A stretch of 64,000 nt of DNA from Blastocystis sp. Blastoise (taxonomy: Eukaryota; Sar; Bigyra; Opalinata; Blastocystidae). Location of the stretch: positions 1,234,501-1,298,500 of the forward strand of contig JBBPEB010000006.1 of NCBI GenBank assembly GCA_039096225.1. The letters are read 5' to 3'. Positions within the stretch are counted from its first letter, which is position 1. Each line of letters opens with the position of its first letter. Position numbers and translations under genes: made by a program. The notes beneath the pieces were generated by a model that was given only the letters and a program-made list of their open reading frames with translations, was not told where the DNA came from and did no database searches. Below, piece by piece: positions 26,301-41,513 of this stretch.

Positions 26301-29300
26301 TAATATAATAATAAAAAAACATACCATTATCACTAAGACAATCTTCTTCTTTTTCAACACATAATCCATTATATAATCCTGTTTTACACATATAATTATA
26401 AGGAGATGTACATATAGTTCGATCAGTACATAAAGAAGAAGAAGCACGACAACTACCATCAGAACAACGAATATAATTTGTATTATAATTACTTGTATTA
26501 CAAGGCGTAATCAAAGGACAATCTGTATACGATTTCACACATATACCTATAGCACATCGAATTGGTTTATCTTCACTACATAATGAAGGAAGACTAGAAA
26601 AATAAGAATATAAATATTGACGATCTACAAAATAAACTAAAGGAGATTCAAAGAGTTCTGAAGAAAATAAGGATAGCTTATTATTATTATTATTTATTAA
26701 TGTATGTTCATATTCATTTAATAAAGGAGATTTCTGAAGATTATTTTCTGTAAAGAAAGATTTATCCATATATTTCATAAAAGAATCGATTATTGTATTA
26801 TATAGAGTATTTATTATAGATTTTATATTATTCATTATTTTATTAATATAACTATTATTATTATTTATATCTGTATTCAATAATGAATTAACAAATAAAG
26901 AAGGAGAAGGAGATGTATCTTCAGGAATAAATGAATAAGAAGAATAAGGACAATAAAAAGTAGATATCATACATAAACCATTCTCACATTGTTTATATGG
27001 AGCAACACATAAAGCTAGATAATATTTATTTATTATTATAAATATAAATATTATTATTATAAATATAAATATTATTATTATAAATATAAATATTATTATT
27101 AAATAAAATAATAAAATAAAAAAAAAAAATAAACAAACATACGACTACATTCTTCATCTTCTTTAATACATTCACCATTATAACATGATTTAGGTTTAGA
27201 AGAAGAGCAACCATTCGAAAGAGGACAATCTTCTATAGATTGACGACATGTACCATCTAAACAACGTATATATCCATTAGTATTACAAGTCCAATCACAA
27301 GAAGAATGATAAATATCTATATTATTCTTTGAACTATCTTTTGAATAACATATTAATGTATTATGACACCATCCACTAAATTGATCATTATTACAATTAT
27401 CATTCGATGTACATTCTTCTTTTGAAGATACACATAATCCTGAAATACATTTATAAGGTTTAAACATAGGACATAAAGGTTCAGAACATAAAGAAGAATC
27501 ACGAACACATGTACCATCAGAACATAAATATTTATCATAACTACAAAAACCAGTCACATAATGATCACTTTCCATTGAATATTTATCTAAAAAAGATATT
27601 TATTATATTATAAAAAGATATATATTATAAAATAAAATAAAATAATAAAAAAAAAAAATACAAATAATAAAAAAAAACATACTATAATAACCTTCATATC
27701 CATTAATACAATCACTTCGATCTTTAACATATTCTCCATGAATACTACAGAAACTAGTAAATTTAGTAACTTGTCTTGCTCCAGTAGTAATACATTTTCC
27801 ATTAAGACAATTTGAAGGTACATAAGGAGGTATAGGTGGACAATCATCTTCAGAAACATGACATGATTGATCCCAACATAATATAGGATTTGTAGTTGGA
27901 CAATATAATAATGGACATTTCTTTGTTATAAATACACAACTACCATCATTACATAATTTATAATTAATAGGACAATGAATAGTATTAAGACATTGATTCT
28001 GATGATAATGACATAATCCATCACTACATAAAATAGGTTTATTTCTTGGACATATACGATAAGAAGGACATTGTTCACTTTGAGATATACAACTACCATC
28101 AATACATCGTTTACTACCTTTAGGACAAAGAGGAGGAGGAATAGAATTCGATAAGATATTCGATTGAAAGGATGTATCTGTAGATAATGGATCCCAATAA
28201 TATTTATTTATAGAAGTTAAAGATCCTTCTATAGAAGCAATAGGATCTCCTGTAGGTATAAAATAGGGAGATATACTATATATATAATAACTATCATCAC
28301 TATAATGTATATTATATCTTCTACAAGGATAAAATTGATAATTACGTGAACATAAATGTTGATATCGATCTTTTATTTTATTTATACAATTATTTATATC
28401 TTCTTTATTATTATATATATTACATACATCGATATACATTTCTAAATATTTACTAACACATTGTTCTATTGTATGTTTTATATTTAAATCTGATTTATCA
28501 TGATATTCTGTTATATCTAAATATTCTTCATTATATTCTTGTAAAGAATTATAGATATAAGGGAATATATTCGTAACACCATAAGTACTATCTTCAATCA
28601 TATAACAACCTCCATCTTCACATCTCATTTCATTATCTCTACATACAGATATAGTAGGACATAAATAAGAATGTTCTACACATATTTTTTGATAATCACA
28701 CATATAGAATCCTAATGGACAATGATAATTAGATTCATCAGTACATAATGAATAAGAAGATACACAATAACCAGTATCACATAATATAGGACTCGTAGTA
28801 GGACAAATAACAGGACTTGAACATAATAAACTATTTCGTACACATGTTTTACTAGAAGAACAATAATATGGATAAGCAGAAGGACAATGAGAAGTTAATA
28901 ATATTGAAGAAGAAGGAATAGTTATATTTGTAGTTGTATCTAAAGATTTATTTTATTATAGTTTATTGTTTATTATTATTATTATTATAATATATATAAT
29001 ATATACTTCCTTGTTGATTTCTTTCAATAAAATGAATTTGTGAATAACAATCTTTAGTATTTTCAACACAAGTACCATTATCACAAAGAATAGGTTTTTC
29101 AAAAGTACATAAGATACTAGGTCTACATTGTTGATAGAATAAAGCACATCCTCCATTAGGACAATTTATATAAGGAGATCGACAAAGAGGTGTTTGAGAA
29201 CAATAAAAAGATGAAGGTTTACATGTATTATCAGGACATAATACAAGAGGAGAAGGACATGTAAATTTATTAAAGAAAATAAATAAATATATAAATATAA

Positions 29301-32300
29301 ATATAAATAAATATTATAAATATATAAAGGATATGAAACATGTGTTGGACATTCAAGCATAGAAACAACACAAGTATTATCATTACATTTATAAAAGTTT
29401 TTTGGACAATTTGTATAGATATTAATGATTGTAGATTCATTTAAAGATTTTTCATAAATAATATTATTATAAGCATCTTTATGATAGAGAGGATAAGGAA
29501 ATAAAGTAGTTTCTTCATTATTATTATTATTAATAGTTTTAATAGAAGAAATAGTTTGAATATTATTATTAAGAATAGAAGAAGATGAATATAAATTCAT
29601 ATTTTTTGATCTTGTAGTAGGTGCACTTTCAGATAAATTTAAATATAAGAATTTATTATCATATTGATAATTATAAGTTTCACCAAAAATAAATATAGAA
29701 TCCGAAATACACTGATTTGAAGGAGATAAATGATAATATCTTGGACATGTAATTGAAGAAGGACATAAAGTAGCATTCTTAACACAATATCCTTGAGGAC
29801 ATCGATAAGGATAGGTTAATGGACATGTTGTATATATACATTCAGATATACTATAATTATAATTATTATTATTATTATTATAATATAATATAATATATAT
29901 ATACTTATGTGTACACATTCCATCAGGACATAAAATAAGTGGTTTAGGACAAAAACGAAGAGAAGGACATTCAATTGGATCAATAACACAACTTTTCTAT
30001 TTATATATATATATTTATTAATATAATAATAATAATAATAAAAAAATACTTTATCCCAACATAAAATAGGAGCATAAGAAGGACATTGAATAGAGTTTTT
30101 ATATTGATTACATTCTTCTATAGATACTGCACAAGTAACTAGATCTCCACAAGTAATTGTAGAAGGTGGACAATGAACTTGTTGAGGACACATTTGCTTA
30201 TTTATAGCTATTGTTCCATCAACACATATTACTTTATTTGTATCATGTATAGGAAAAGAAGGACATCTAAAAATATATTATATTATATTATATTAATTAT
30301 AAAAATAAAATCAGTCTATATACTTCATATAATTATCAACACAAGCTCCATTTTCACATATATATCCATGACAAGTACAATTATGAATATCTTGTTGACA
30401 ACCTATATGAATATCTTCAGATTCACGATTCATACAAGCTTCCATTCCTAGAGGACAAGTAAGACTATTATGACAATCATTCCAATCAGAAACACAATGA
30501 ATAGTTTGTCCATTATCAACGAATTCTATAGGATTCTTTATGTAATCACCATTCATATTATTATAACACATATAAGGACTAAGAGAAGAATGTTGTTTAC
30601 ATAAAGAAGGAAGGAAAACAAGATTTGGTTGAGTACCTAATAATATCTTTGTATAGATTTCTGTATTTGTAAGATCATCCCAAGTAATATCTGTTAAATA
30701 AAAATCTATAGATCCATAACCATATAAAGGAGATAATATAGTTAAACTATGTATATAAGGAGTCTGAGATTTGAAAGGAATAGTCAATCGAAGCTATATA
30801 GAGAGATATTTATATATATAATTATTAAATATATATAAAAACATACAGATCTTTGTTTTCCACTTGAATCAAGAGTAATAATAGCAAATAGAGTTTTATT
30901 AGATGTATTAATATCTAATAAATTCCCTAATGCATCACGAATCTTAATAATCATAGTCACATCTGTATATAGAGAAGTACTCTCTGAAATAAATGATATA
31001 TATGTATTTGTATATTCAGGTTCTAATGGAGAAAGAGAAGTAAGTATATTAAGAAATAGTATAGAAATATATTTTTATAATTATATTATATATAATATAA
31101 AGGATATAGATAATGATATTGAAGATATTGATGATTATTAATAATAGGATAATATATATAATCGCCAGAATAGATTAATTTGTATTCACACGTATAGGAA
31201 TCCTTTATAAATATACAAGGGAATAGTTCAGTATGAAGAATAGGATTTCCATCACCCTCTATATCCAGTGATACATCCATTTCAATAGAAATAGAATAGG
31301 CATCAAATTCTATTGGACGTTCATATATATCATAAAGATATACATATATAGAACAAGTTGAATTCACACGTTCACATTCATCATTCTTAAGGACTATATT
31401 TATATTCATTTATTTATATAGATTAATAAGAATAATACTTGTAGATTGATATCTGATTTGTGCCGGATAGAGTTGAATCTTTAATAATGGAAAAGGAGAA
31501 GTTGAATTATAATATAATTGAAGTGTATATTCAGTTAGTATATTCATTAAAGAAAATAATTTTTTATTTTTTAAATAAATATTTATAAATAAATATAGGA
31601 TATAATTTCCAGGATGAGTAGAAGTTAAATCATTATAGATTATTAAATATTGACCTATATATAAATATTATATTTTATTATATTATTATATATATACCAA
31701 GTTCTTTATCATATAATTGAACAGTCAAATGAGGTGGAATAAACATTGTATTCGACTATATAGAATAATAATAATAATAATAATAATAATATATATATAA
31801 ATATACAGAAGATGTAATAGCCATAGAGAATAGATTTGTGTCAAAATAGGTATATACAGGATTCCCATATATATCTACAGTAGATAATAAGAATGATCCT
31901 TTTGTCTATTAATATATAATATAATATATAAATATATACATTTTCTCTTAATCCATGTATACTACATAATTCATCAGGTAACTTATTTTCATTCTCTAAG
32001 GGAGAACAGGAATATATATAGGAAGTAGCTTCTGATGGTTTTATAATAGCTTGTATTGGAGAATTCTATTCATATATATATAGAATATAATAATATAATA
32101 AATATACTAATAAAGCTATTCCAGATCGTTTTACATATATATCATAGTTTCCAATTGTATATAAATATAACGAAAATACATATACATTTCCATAAATTAA
32201 TATTGCATAACTATATAGATATATAATAAAATAATAAAAATATATATACCTATCTGTTTCTATACGAGTTTCATTCTTATATATTTCTATATATAATTCT

Positions 32301-35300
32301 TTTGATATATCTTCTTCTATTGTATTATTAAAGGAGTGATTATTAAGAAAATATTTATATAATAATATATAATACTATAATGTAAAAGATATATCAAAGA
32401 GATGAACATGAATGAAAATTTGATTACCAGCTATATAAGCTATATATATAAATAATAATTATAATAAATATATATATATACTTTTATTAATTCCTTCATC
32501 ATCTAATAATTCTATATATATAATAAAAATACATATAATAAATACCATTTTTTCCATAATCTTCATAATTAGGAACAGGAATAGGATTATTATTCGAAGG
32601 GAAATGAATAAATGATTGTTGAGGGTCCATAATTGATGGAGAAATAATCAATTGAAATTGTTGTTCATAATGAACTTGTTCAAGAGAAAATGTTATAGTA
32701 TATGTATCAGCATCAATATAATACATTCTATATAATATAATAATAATAATAATAATACATACATACTTTGTATAAATAGTATCATGATCAAAAATAAAGA
32801 TAGCTGGTTTATTCCCTGTACAATAAGGTAAATCACATACATTGAGATTATTACCCTTAGAATCAATCACTTTATAATAATAATAGTAATAATAAAAATA
32901 AATAAATATATATACATGTTGATTTTAAGAATGGTTGAATATAAGTAGGATTAATATCATTACCATAAATATCTCGTGGATGAAATGTACAATTGAATTC
33001 TATTCCTGTAGTTAATTCATCAGGACAAAGTAAATAAGAAGGAGATCCAAGAAGATCTATATAATAATATTATTATTATATATTATATATATATATACTC
33101 ATATTAGGATAAGCATAAGTAGTAGTAGTAAGTATTTCTATATAGGGTTTATCTTCAAAGGATGTAGAAATAGTAATAGTATATAGATCTCGATAAGAAG
33201 AAAGATGAAGAGGAGAATCTATTAGAAACTATATAAATATTATAAATTATATATGATTATATATATACATGAATATGATTATTATTGAGAGTATAAGAAT
33301 AGAGAAGAGGAGGAGAAGAAGTTAAATTGAATTGTTGATTTATAGGAATAGGACTATATAATAATAAATAGTATATAAAAACAATATACATTTCATTATT
33401 ATGAATATCTTTAACAATAACATCTAATTCTCTTCTTATTTCAGGTACAAATCCCATACTGAATGTTCCTGAATAGGTTGATGATAAAGAATACTTTAAG
33501 CATGTGAATGTAGTAATTGTCACTGATGTATCCAATATAGGCATATTATTATATAATAATATAAACGTATAATTACGAGCAGTAGGAAGATGAGGTATAG
33601 TTGTATATAGATTAAAGAAAATAATAGTATTTAATTATTATTATTAATATATATATATTTTTAAAAGGATATTTATAAGTACCAGGTGATGTAGTTTCAA
33701 CTATATACATGATTCCATCATAATAATCTTCATCTATATTTATCCTATATAAATATATATTTATATAATAATAATAGAATACCATTTAAGATTAGATTGT
33801 TGACTCGTAATAATATGTTGATTTTCATCAAATATTTGAAATGAAAAGAATGGATCAGTTTCTAAATTGACATTTAATATCGATGATACATGAAATTTAA
33901 GAGGAGATGTTAATCTATAAATATATATAAAATAATTAAAAATTATAATAATAATATACATGAATAGAGAATAAGGAAGAGAAGATAGAGTAACAGGAAT
34001 ATCTTTAGAGAATAGATTATCTTGTTTATTTTGAAAGAATAGACGTATATATAAATAAGGATATTCTGATTCAGTAAGACCAATAATAGAAGACATTTCA
34101 ACAATATAATGAATATGAATACTATAAATAAAGAATAAATAATAAATAATAATATTAAATATACGTATTATTGAGTATATGTTTATCTACAGTAAAAGGA
34201 GTATCTTCTAAAGTATCAGCTCGTCGAATATCTATATCAATATATTCTCCTTCATGATTATATATAGAAAAAGAAGGATCTTCTTTTGAATATCCACCTT
34301 CTTCAATATAATATGTAGCATTCAATGAATTAAAATATTCATCCTATTATAAATATATAATAATAATAATAATTAATAAATACTTTTAAATTCATATAGA
34401 TATCTCCACAAATAGAAATATTAGTAGAATCACAATAAGAAACAAATTCAATTCCAGTCCCATGAATATCAGTATGAACAATATAAAGAGTACCAGGAAC
34501 AACAGCTATTATAGATATTATATATATTATATAAATAAAAATATATTTACTTAGATAAGAATCATAGATATTTCCAGAAACTAATGTAATCAATGAAATC
34601 TTATGGAATCCTGATACTTTAGCAGGTATAGAACATGTACTAAGAAGACTTATTGAATCTGGATTCATAACATCATAATAAGTATTTCGATCTATATAAA
34701 ATTATATTCAAATTATATATATATAGATTTATATATATACCTTCTACATAACTATAATCACATATTTTATACACACTTTGTAAATTAATTACTGAATTAT
34801 TATATCTATAAATTATATATATATGAATAAAAAGAATAATAATTAATTACATATCAAAGAATTTGATGTTTATAGGAATAATATCACCAGCAGTATAAAG
34901 AGAATCATGAGTTACTTTTATTGTAGATATACTATATATATATATAAGAGAATAATAAAATAAATAATATACATTTCAGTAGAAGGTATAGTAGTGATAT
35001 TCCATTCTAAAGAGGACCAAATATTATCTTCAGATAAACAATCTATTTTCACAGTTATATTTCTAACTTTTGAAGGTAATTGAATAAATGTATAAAGAGG
35101 ACAAATAGAAGTATATTGATATTCTTGTGTATATATATCAAGAGAAGGAGATGTTGAAAATGAATAAAAGGATTTCTGAGTATACTATATAATAATAATA
35201 TATTATAATATAAATATATAAATATACATCTCCATCACCTTTAATATACACTTTATATTTATCTCTTCGATTATCTAAACAATATCCATCATCATATATA

Positions 35301-35768
35301 TCTCTTGTATATATATACATATACGTTAATGTACCTGCAAAACTAATAGGACTGTAAAAAGTAGAATTAAGAAAAATATATAATATTATTATTGAGAGAA
35401 TATAATATAAAAATATAATATAATAATAAAAGGATATATAGATTTCAGTTTTCGAGCAATCATTAGGACTAATTCTACTTTGAATAGTACAATATATATA
35501 AGAATTAATCTTATCAATATCTTCTTCTTCTTTATTGAGAAGACGTACATATAAATGACCATTAGAAATCTCACGAAAGAAACGAATGGATAATGTATAT
35601 TGTGAAGTAGAATCCATAGTGATTCTATAACTAAAGAATTGATCGGATTCCCCTGGAAATAAAGGAATATCAAATCCTTCTGAAGATGTTACATATAATT
35701 TTATTATAAAATTATTCTGATTCACTAAATTATAATAACGATCTCTTACTATTAATGTAAACTATATA

Positions 35769-35805
<37 letters not shown>

Positions 35806-38800
35806 CAACACTTCTATATAAAGGAATAATTGAATAGATAGTAGAGATAGAAGAGTAGAGATAAGAAGGAACATCACTATATACTGATAATTGGAATGGC
35901 GTATTAATCACAGATAAACCATTCACACTATAGAAAATAGTATTATTATTATTTATATAAATATTTATATATATATACATCCATCTAAAATAAACAGATT
36001 CTGAAGTATAAGAAACAAATTGATATATTAATTTTTCATGTAATGGATCTATATAATAATAAATAATAATAAATATATAAATACCTTCTTTTGAAGTAAA
36101 GAAATAAGATTGATCTGTATTTAATAGAATTGTTCCTGTAAATAATGTTGTAGGAACTGTATTATTATATTCATCACGAAAATATATTTCAAAATCATCT
36201 ATATATATATGTTATTATTAAATAAATATAAAATAAATATATACGAATAATACCAACAATAGTAGTTTTATTTGGTGGTATAAAAATAGTATTTGAAGGA
36301 AGAAGAGAACCATGAGTTACTGTCCATGCAGATAAGAATGGAGAATAATGAATAGGAATACCATCTACTGTTATATAAATATCATATATAGCTACATAGA
36401 TAGCTTTTAAATATAAATAAAGAGAAGAAGAAGAAAGATAGGAGAAGGTATATGTAGGAAGAGATGGAACTATATATATATATAGAATAATAATAATAAA
36501 TAAATAAAATAAATACCCTTTCGATCACTAATAAAAGTGACTTTAATTCGTTGTTCGAGATCAATATCTATAGGTATTTGTCCACATCGACTATTAAGGA
36601 ATAATTGAAGTGGATATATAGATCCTGCAGTACTCGTGAAGAAGAGAGGATATTCAGAAGGAGTAATAGTAGTAGAAGTCAAAGGAATCGTTGATACTGT
36701 AGGAGATATCAATTGGATACCCTATTCAATATAATTATATTATTATTATTAATATATACATTTTCTGGTGAAATAATTTCTAAATAATATCCTGATGATA
36801 AATGAGAGACAGAATCCTATAAATATAATAATAATAATAATATATAGAATGATACAAGATTGATATTGAGAGTATGTTTATTAGAGAGATAGAGATGAAG
36901 TTGATTATATCTAGAGATCAATTGTAGAGTTAATTGTCTATTATTATAGAAGGAATAGGATACTGAAGTGATTATAGAAGGAGATTTAATGGTAGGAGGA
37001 GTATCACCAGGTAAATATACTTGAAGAACTATATATTTATTAATATTATTAATTATTATATTTATATACTATTTTCATTAAAGAAGAATATATAAGAATT
37101 AGTTTGAGAGAAACATCGAGATTGAAGTATATTATTATAAGGAATATCAGGGTTTATTACAGGAGTAGAAGAAGAGTATTGTATATAAGGATGAAGAAGA
37201 ATACAAAATGGAGATATGGATTCTATATATATATAATATATATTTAGTATATATATACCTAAATAGATATTTGATTTAAATTGAAGTATTTCATACATAT
37301 AAATATGATATCCAAATATTGATGTTTTATTAAGAGATACAGTCTAAATATATATATAAAAATAATAAATATATAAATATACTTGTTGTTGAATAAGAAT
37401 ATTTTTGAAATCTCTTGTACAATAATAAGGATTTTCTCCTTCACTGTTTAAAGTACTACTATAACTATTTCCAGAGAGATTAATACTATTATTCATATTC
37501 GGTATAGTTGTAGTATCTTCTTTATCAATAATCATAGAAACTACTTTAGAGAGAAGAGGAGCATCACAGAGAAATGTCAAATTCGTTTGAGTTATAAAAC
37601 GAGATATAGAATCTATAGAATAATATTATTTTATTTTTATTATTATTATGTATACTTGATTGAGTTCCACATGTTCTAGAAGCAAAGAATATAGATATAG
37701 AATAGGTGATTCCAGGAATAAGACCTAATTTATCTGCATAATTCGTTATATTAATATGAGAACCAACTGGAGTATTATAACTATATATAATAATAATAAT
37801 ATATAATATATAATATATATATATATACCCTCCATAATCTAAGAATAAATGTTTATTAATAAAAACCCATAATCCATTATTGGTTTCAAAATCTATAAAT
37901 TGATCTGTTCTATTCTCATATCTATATATATAATAAATAATATTATATAAATATAAAATAATAATATACAAGAAGAATAGATTTGTTTTCATAGTAAACC
38001 AGCATTTCTTACCAATATATTCTTCTATTGGACTTAATGCATATCCTCCTTTTACATCTGTTAAAGGAAAATAAGTAGGACTAGAAGATATAAAATATAT
38101 ATAAAATATATATATACTAGTTAAGAGTAAGAAGGTTTTTGGTACCCATAATACCAATAAGAGGAAAAGAGAAAGAATAAGAATTATTACTTTCTGTAAA
38201 CCATGTATTGAATGTAGAATATGTAGAATTCATAGATGTACTATAAAAAAGAAGAATAATAAAAAAATATAATATATATATACACAGGAAGATCATAATC
38301 ATTGAGTTCTGATTCCACGAATCCAGTTTCTTTAGAACTTCCCCATTTCTGAAAGTCAGTATTCCCTTGGGGATCTAAACAGCATAATCGAGAAATCACT
38401 TCATTATTATGGAAATCATCAGTAATATCCTCTACGAAACAACATCCATCTCCTGCAGCAGTATAATCATAATAGGTACTCATTGTATATATTATAGCTA
38501 TATAGAATTATATTCATTATATATATATATATATATATACGAGAAATAGCAACAAAAATTCGAATATTATTATCAGCATAATCATTCACTTTATCACATA
38601 CTGTTTCTACTCTATCTTCTTTTGAATATAAATTTGAATATATATATCTATACTTATAATATAATAGAATAAATATAATATATAATATACTTTGGATAAT
38701 TTGAAGGTTGTTTTGTAATAAAATTATCTGTATAATGAATAATACAATCACGAATACCAAATCCTTTTTCATCAACATATAATGCATATACTCTATATAA

Positions 38801-39591
38801 ATAAATAATAATAATTATAATTATATATATACTTATAAGTGACTGATTTTGTTTGTATTTCAATATATTCACCTCCAGGAAGTGATTGACAAGAATCATA
38901 AGGCCATTGATTTGTTATGAATTCATTAAATGTAGAATACTTTTGAAAAGTCATTATGAAATATTCATCATCAGACCAACCATTTATATTCAATATTAAC
39001 AACTTTAACGAGGTTCCTGGCAATAACGAAATAGGAAGGGAACCTATAGAAATATATTTAATTTATAATTAATTTTTATAGATAAATATGATGAGTATAA
39101 TCATAAATTTCATATTTATAGAAATAAAATAAATTATAAAAATCATACCAATTACGTCGTAATCTCTGAATGAATTATTCTCTATGTTCTTAAATCCTGT
39201 AGGATCCGATATATGTTCTATATAACTTCGTTTATCTGTTATAGAGTCATTATTGGTATTCGAATAAAACATTTCCCACATTTGACCTTGAAAATGATAA
39301 CAATAAGTCTAAATAAATTTATAAATGATTCTAGAATTCTATTCATATATCATTACATACAAGATAAACTTCATTACGATCTTTTCCTATCCAAACATAC
39401 TCAGAATCAAAATAATAATCACCTCCTTGTTTTATCATACAATCTTGTACAGGCAATTCTCTTGATTTACCTATTCAATTATGTGGAATATTATGGAATT
39501 AAGAGAATAGAAAAAAATTACCTAATTTCTTTTCAGAATTCACTGCTAAACATGTAGTATAGATGAATAAGAGTAGATAAAATATTCTCAT
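20793..39591 (-). CDS. giant single-pass cell-surface receptor: fibro-slime, filamin-like and Cys-rich repeats
   Basis: One gene of nearly 19 kb, with several dozen small introns, reads continuously from the ATG at 39591-39589 to TAA at 20793. It opens with a clear signal peptide (MRIFYLLLFIYTTCLA). Next come an N-terminal region, a fibro-slime/PA14-like domain (about 37560-38480), and a long series of beta-rich repeats carrying filamin-type signatures such as YDIYITVDGIPIHYSPF. Many Cys-rich units of the form C..G.CV....C follow (about 24700-30800). A membrane-proximal segment precedes one membrane helix near 23725-23915. The cytoplasmic tail of about 950 residues is Ser/Asn-rich with Lys clusters. 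I estimate 4,500-5,500 residues in total. Each domain suggests adhesion or recognition of cells, prey or matrix. No single known protein is evident. A few exon joins are uncertain, so it could be two genes. Confidence 0.75.
23725..23915 (-). other. transmembrane segment of the giant receptor, split by an intron
   Basis: The end of one exon reads TITMIICFVYLPCFIIL. After an intron (about 23760-23855) the next begins LYLLFMFLRYKFRW. Joined, they form a hydrophobic helix with a positive cytoplasmic flank, as expected for a type I protein. Just outside the membrane, near 23960-24080, two Cys (ECLDEIQYRF...ILCNIKESGVYGII) recall the GPS/GAIN region of adhesion receptors, though the usual cleavage tripeptide is not obvious. 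Confidence 0.7.
24690..30800 (-). other. Cys-rich repeat region of the giant receptor
   Basis: Dozens of short units follow one pattern: Cys-Pro, a short loop, Cys-x-x-Gly-x-Cys-Val, five to seven residues, Cys. Examples are CPINQSYICPNGQCVSHPSQ and CSDGTCVRDSSLC. The first part resembles the start of LDL-receptor class A modules, but the acidic calcium-binding end is missing, so this is a different or shortened family. Units run across intron boundaries without loss of frame. The region should form a rigid, disulfide-bonded stalk. Confidence 0.75.
37560..38480 (-). other. fibro-slime (PA14-like) domain of the giant receptor
   Basis: Joined exons give the classic order of this domain: FNTWF...YSFSFPLIG, then PTYFPLTDVKGGYALSP, CWFTMKTNLFFLYENRTDQF, the core NNGLWVFINKHLFLDYGGY, INITNYADKLGLIPGITYSI and FFASRTC. 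The core LWVFIN...LDxGG is diagnostic. In slime moulds and bacteria such domains occur in secreted or surface proteins that bind carbohydrate or cells. The usual DDD before LWVFIN is reduced to ETNNG here. Confidence 0.85.
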
Positions 39592-41465
39592 TACACTAAA
39601 TATGAATTATAGGATGAAGTATCAGAAAAAAACAAAAGTGTTTTGAAAACAAGAAGATTCTCTTAATTATTTGTTAGAATCTCAGTGAAAAAATGGTTTG
39701 TGTTGTTTAAAATGTGTTTGGTTGAATTTTGTTTGATTTCTTTGTTGTTGTAGAGGTTGTGTGTTATTTATAGTGTTAGAAGATTTTATATTTGAATGAT
39801 TCTGTTATTTGTTGCTTATTATATGAATTTAAAAATTATTTATTTAATTTTGAAATAATTCGTTTAATATTTTAGTTAGATGAGTATTGTGATGAGTATG
39901 TGAAAGTATATGTGATAAATTAGATAGTATTGTATTAGTTAAATAAGAGAAAAGTCTTTTAAGTCAATTTTGCTTTAGAATTGTTTGTTTTATTGAATTA
40001 TTCTTGATTTATTGGGTTATTTATAACATTTTGTATATTATTTGAAATCAATTAATTTATTTCATTGATAATTATTGCTATGAAAACTGAATGATTATCA
40101 TAAATCTGAATCATATGAATAGTATAGCATCTATACATTTTATAGTTTACTAAAAAGCCATTCAATACTTTATAATTCATCTTATCACATTAAAAAATGA
40201 AGAAAACAATAGAATCGTTTTTTCCCATAATTGTACTACTCTTCTCCATAACTTGCAATATAATGTTTTTGGGTATTTCTACCAATTTTTCTTTTTTTTT
40301 TCCTTTATCGTTTCTTTCCATCATATAGCATAAGGATACTAACAAACAGCTGATATCATGAAATGGTTGACTTTAATCAAGAAAGAAACACAATTATTAG
40401 AATGTCTATATAGAATATCAATGAATAGAAACTCTCGTATTTTACCACCATTTCTCTTGTATTATACATAAATTGACTGATTGTAAAAAAGTTGCTAATT
40501 CAACTGTTTTGATAATAGTATAAAAATCGTTATAGCTATACCATCGGTATTTCCCAAGAAATCAGTAAAAGTGATCTTATTCGTCAAGAGAGAATTCTAC
40601 AGTGTCTACAGTCAAGTCTAAAAACAATGAAAACCTATTGGAGTCAATAAACAAAGAATTCTTCTAAGAATTCCTCGCTATTTACCTAGTTTTTAAATAA
40701 GATGTTCTTTATAAGCTATGTTATCAAAACGAGTCATAAAAAATAGTAACATTTGTTTTATTTTTCTATATAAAAAGATTGTTATCTTATGTCAATACGA
40801 CTTTTCCCATGAATCAGCAAACGATATTCAGAAACTCTTCATTCATTTGTATTCGTTGCTTTTTGCAAAATACTTTGGCTATCCTTTTTTATTTTTCATT
40901 TTATTCTATGAATATGGAATATAATTATATAATTTATTATTTCCTAATGAGTATTTTATGTGTATTCTTCATTAGTAGATTTTAAAATACATAATAAAGA
41001 CAATTATAGTGATTCCATTTTAATAATGTTGTCAATTTTGAGTATAAATTGTTATATAATGTTTATCAATATTAAAGATATACATAAATGAATTTTATAG
41101 TATTAAAAGAGGAAATTATAAAAATAATAGTTTGTAAAATTGTTTTAAAAACATTATATAAATATTTCTTAAGACTTTTCTTCTAAAAATTTATTTTTCT
41201 TTTATTTTTGAATGATAAACGTATTAAATCATTTATAAATGTATTATTCTATTCTATCTACTTATTAACTTGTTTACTTGATTAAAATAAATACATGAAA
41301 ACACTGATTCTCAAAGATGAGTATATTTTTCTTATTAATAAGTTAAAAATAAATGTTATTCACAATGTATTGAATATATATAATAAGAAATAATAAAGAA
41401 TAACGATGAAAAAACATCAAAATTGATTATTTATAAAAATATATTTGAAAAGTCTTTACATATCA

Positions 41466-41513
41466 ATATCTACAATTAACGCGTTTTTGTCTCGATTATG
41501 ACGCGTTTTTGGT
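41466..41513 (+). repeat. left copy of the 48-bp inverted repeat
   Basis: It starts ATATCTACAATTAACGCG and ends GACGCGTTTTTGGT. It carries two ACGCGT hexamers about 24 bp apart. Confidence 0.95.

Noticed and set aside
30173-30451. Plus-strand frame of 92 codons
   Set aside because: Antisense to the Cys-rich exons of the giant receptor, which are supported by the repeated Cys pattern and in-phase introns.
40718-40985. Two overlapping hydrophobic plus-strand frames in the gene-poor region
   Set aside because: They overlap each other out of frame, lack low-complexity or domain features seen in real genes here, and have no splice-like neighbours.
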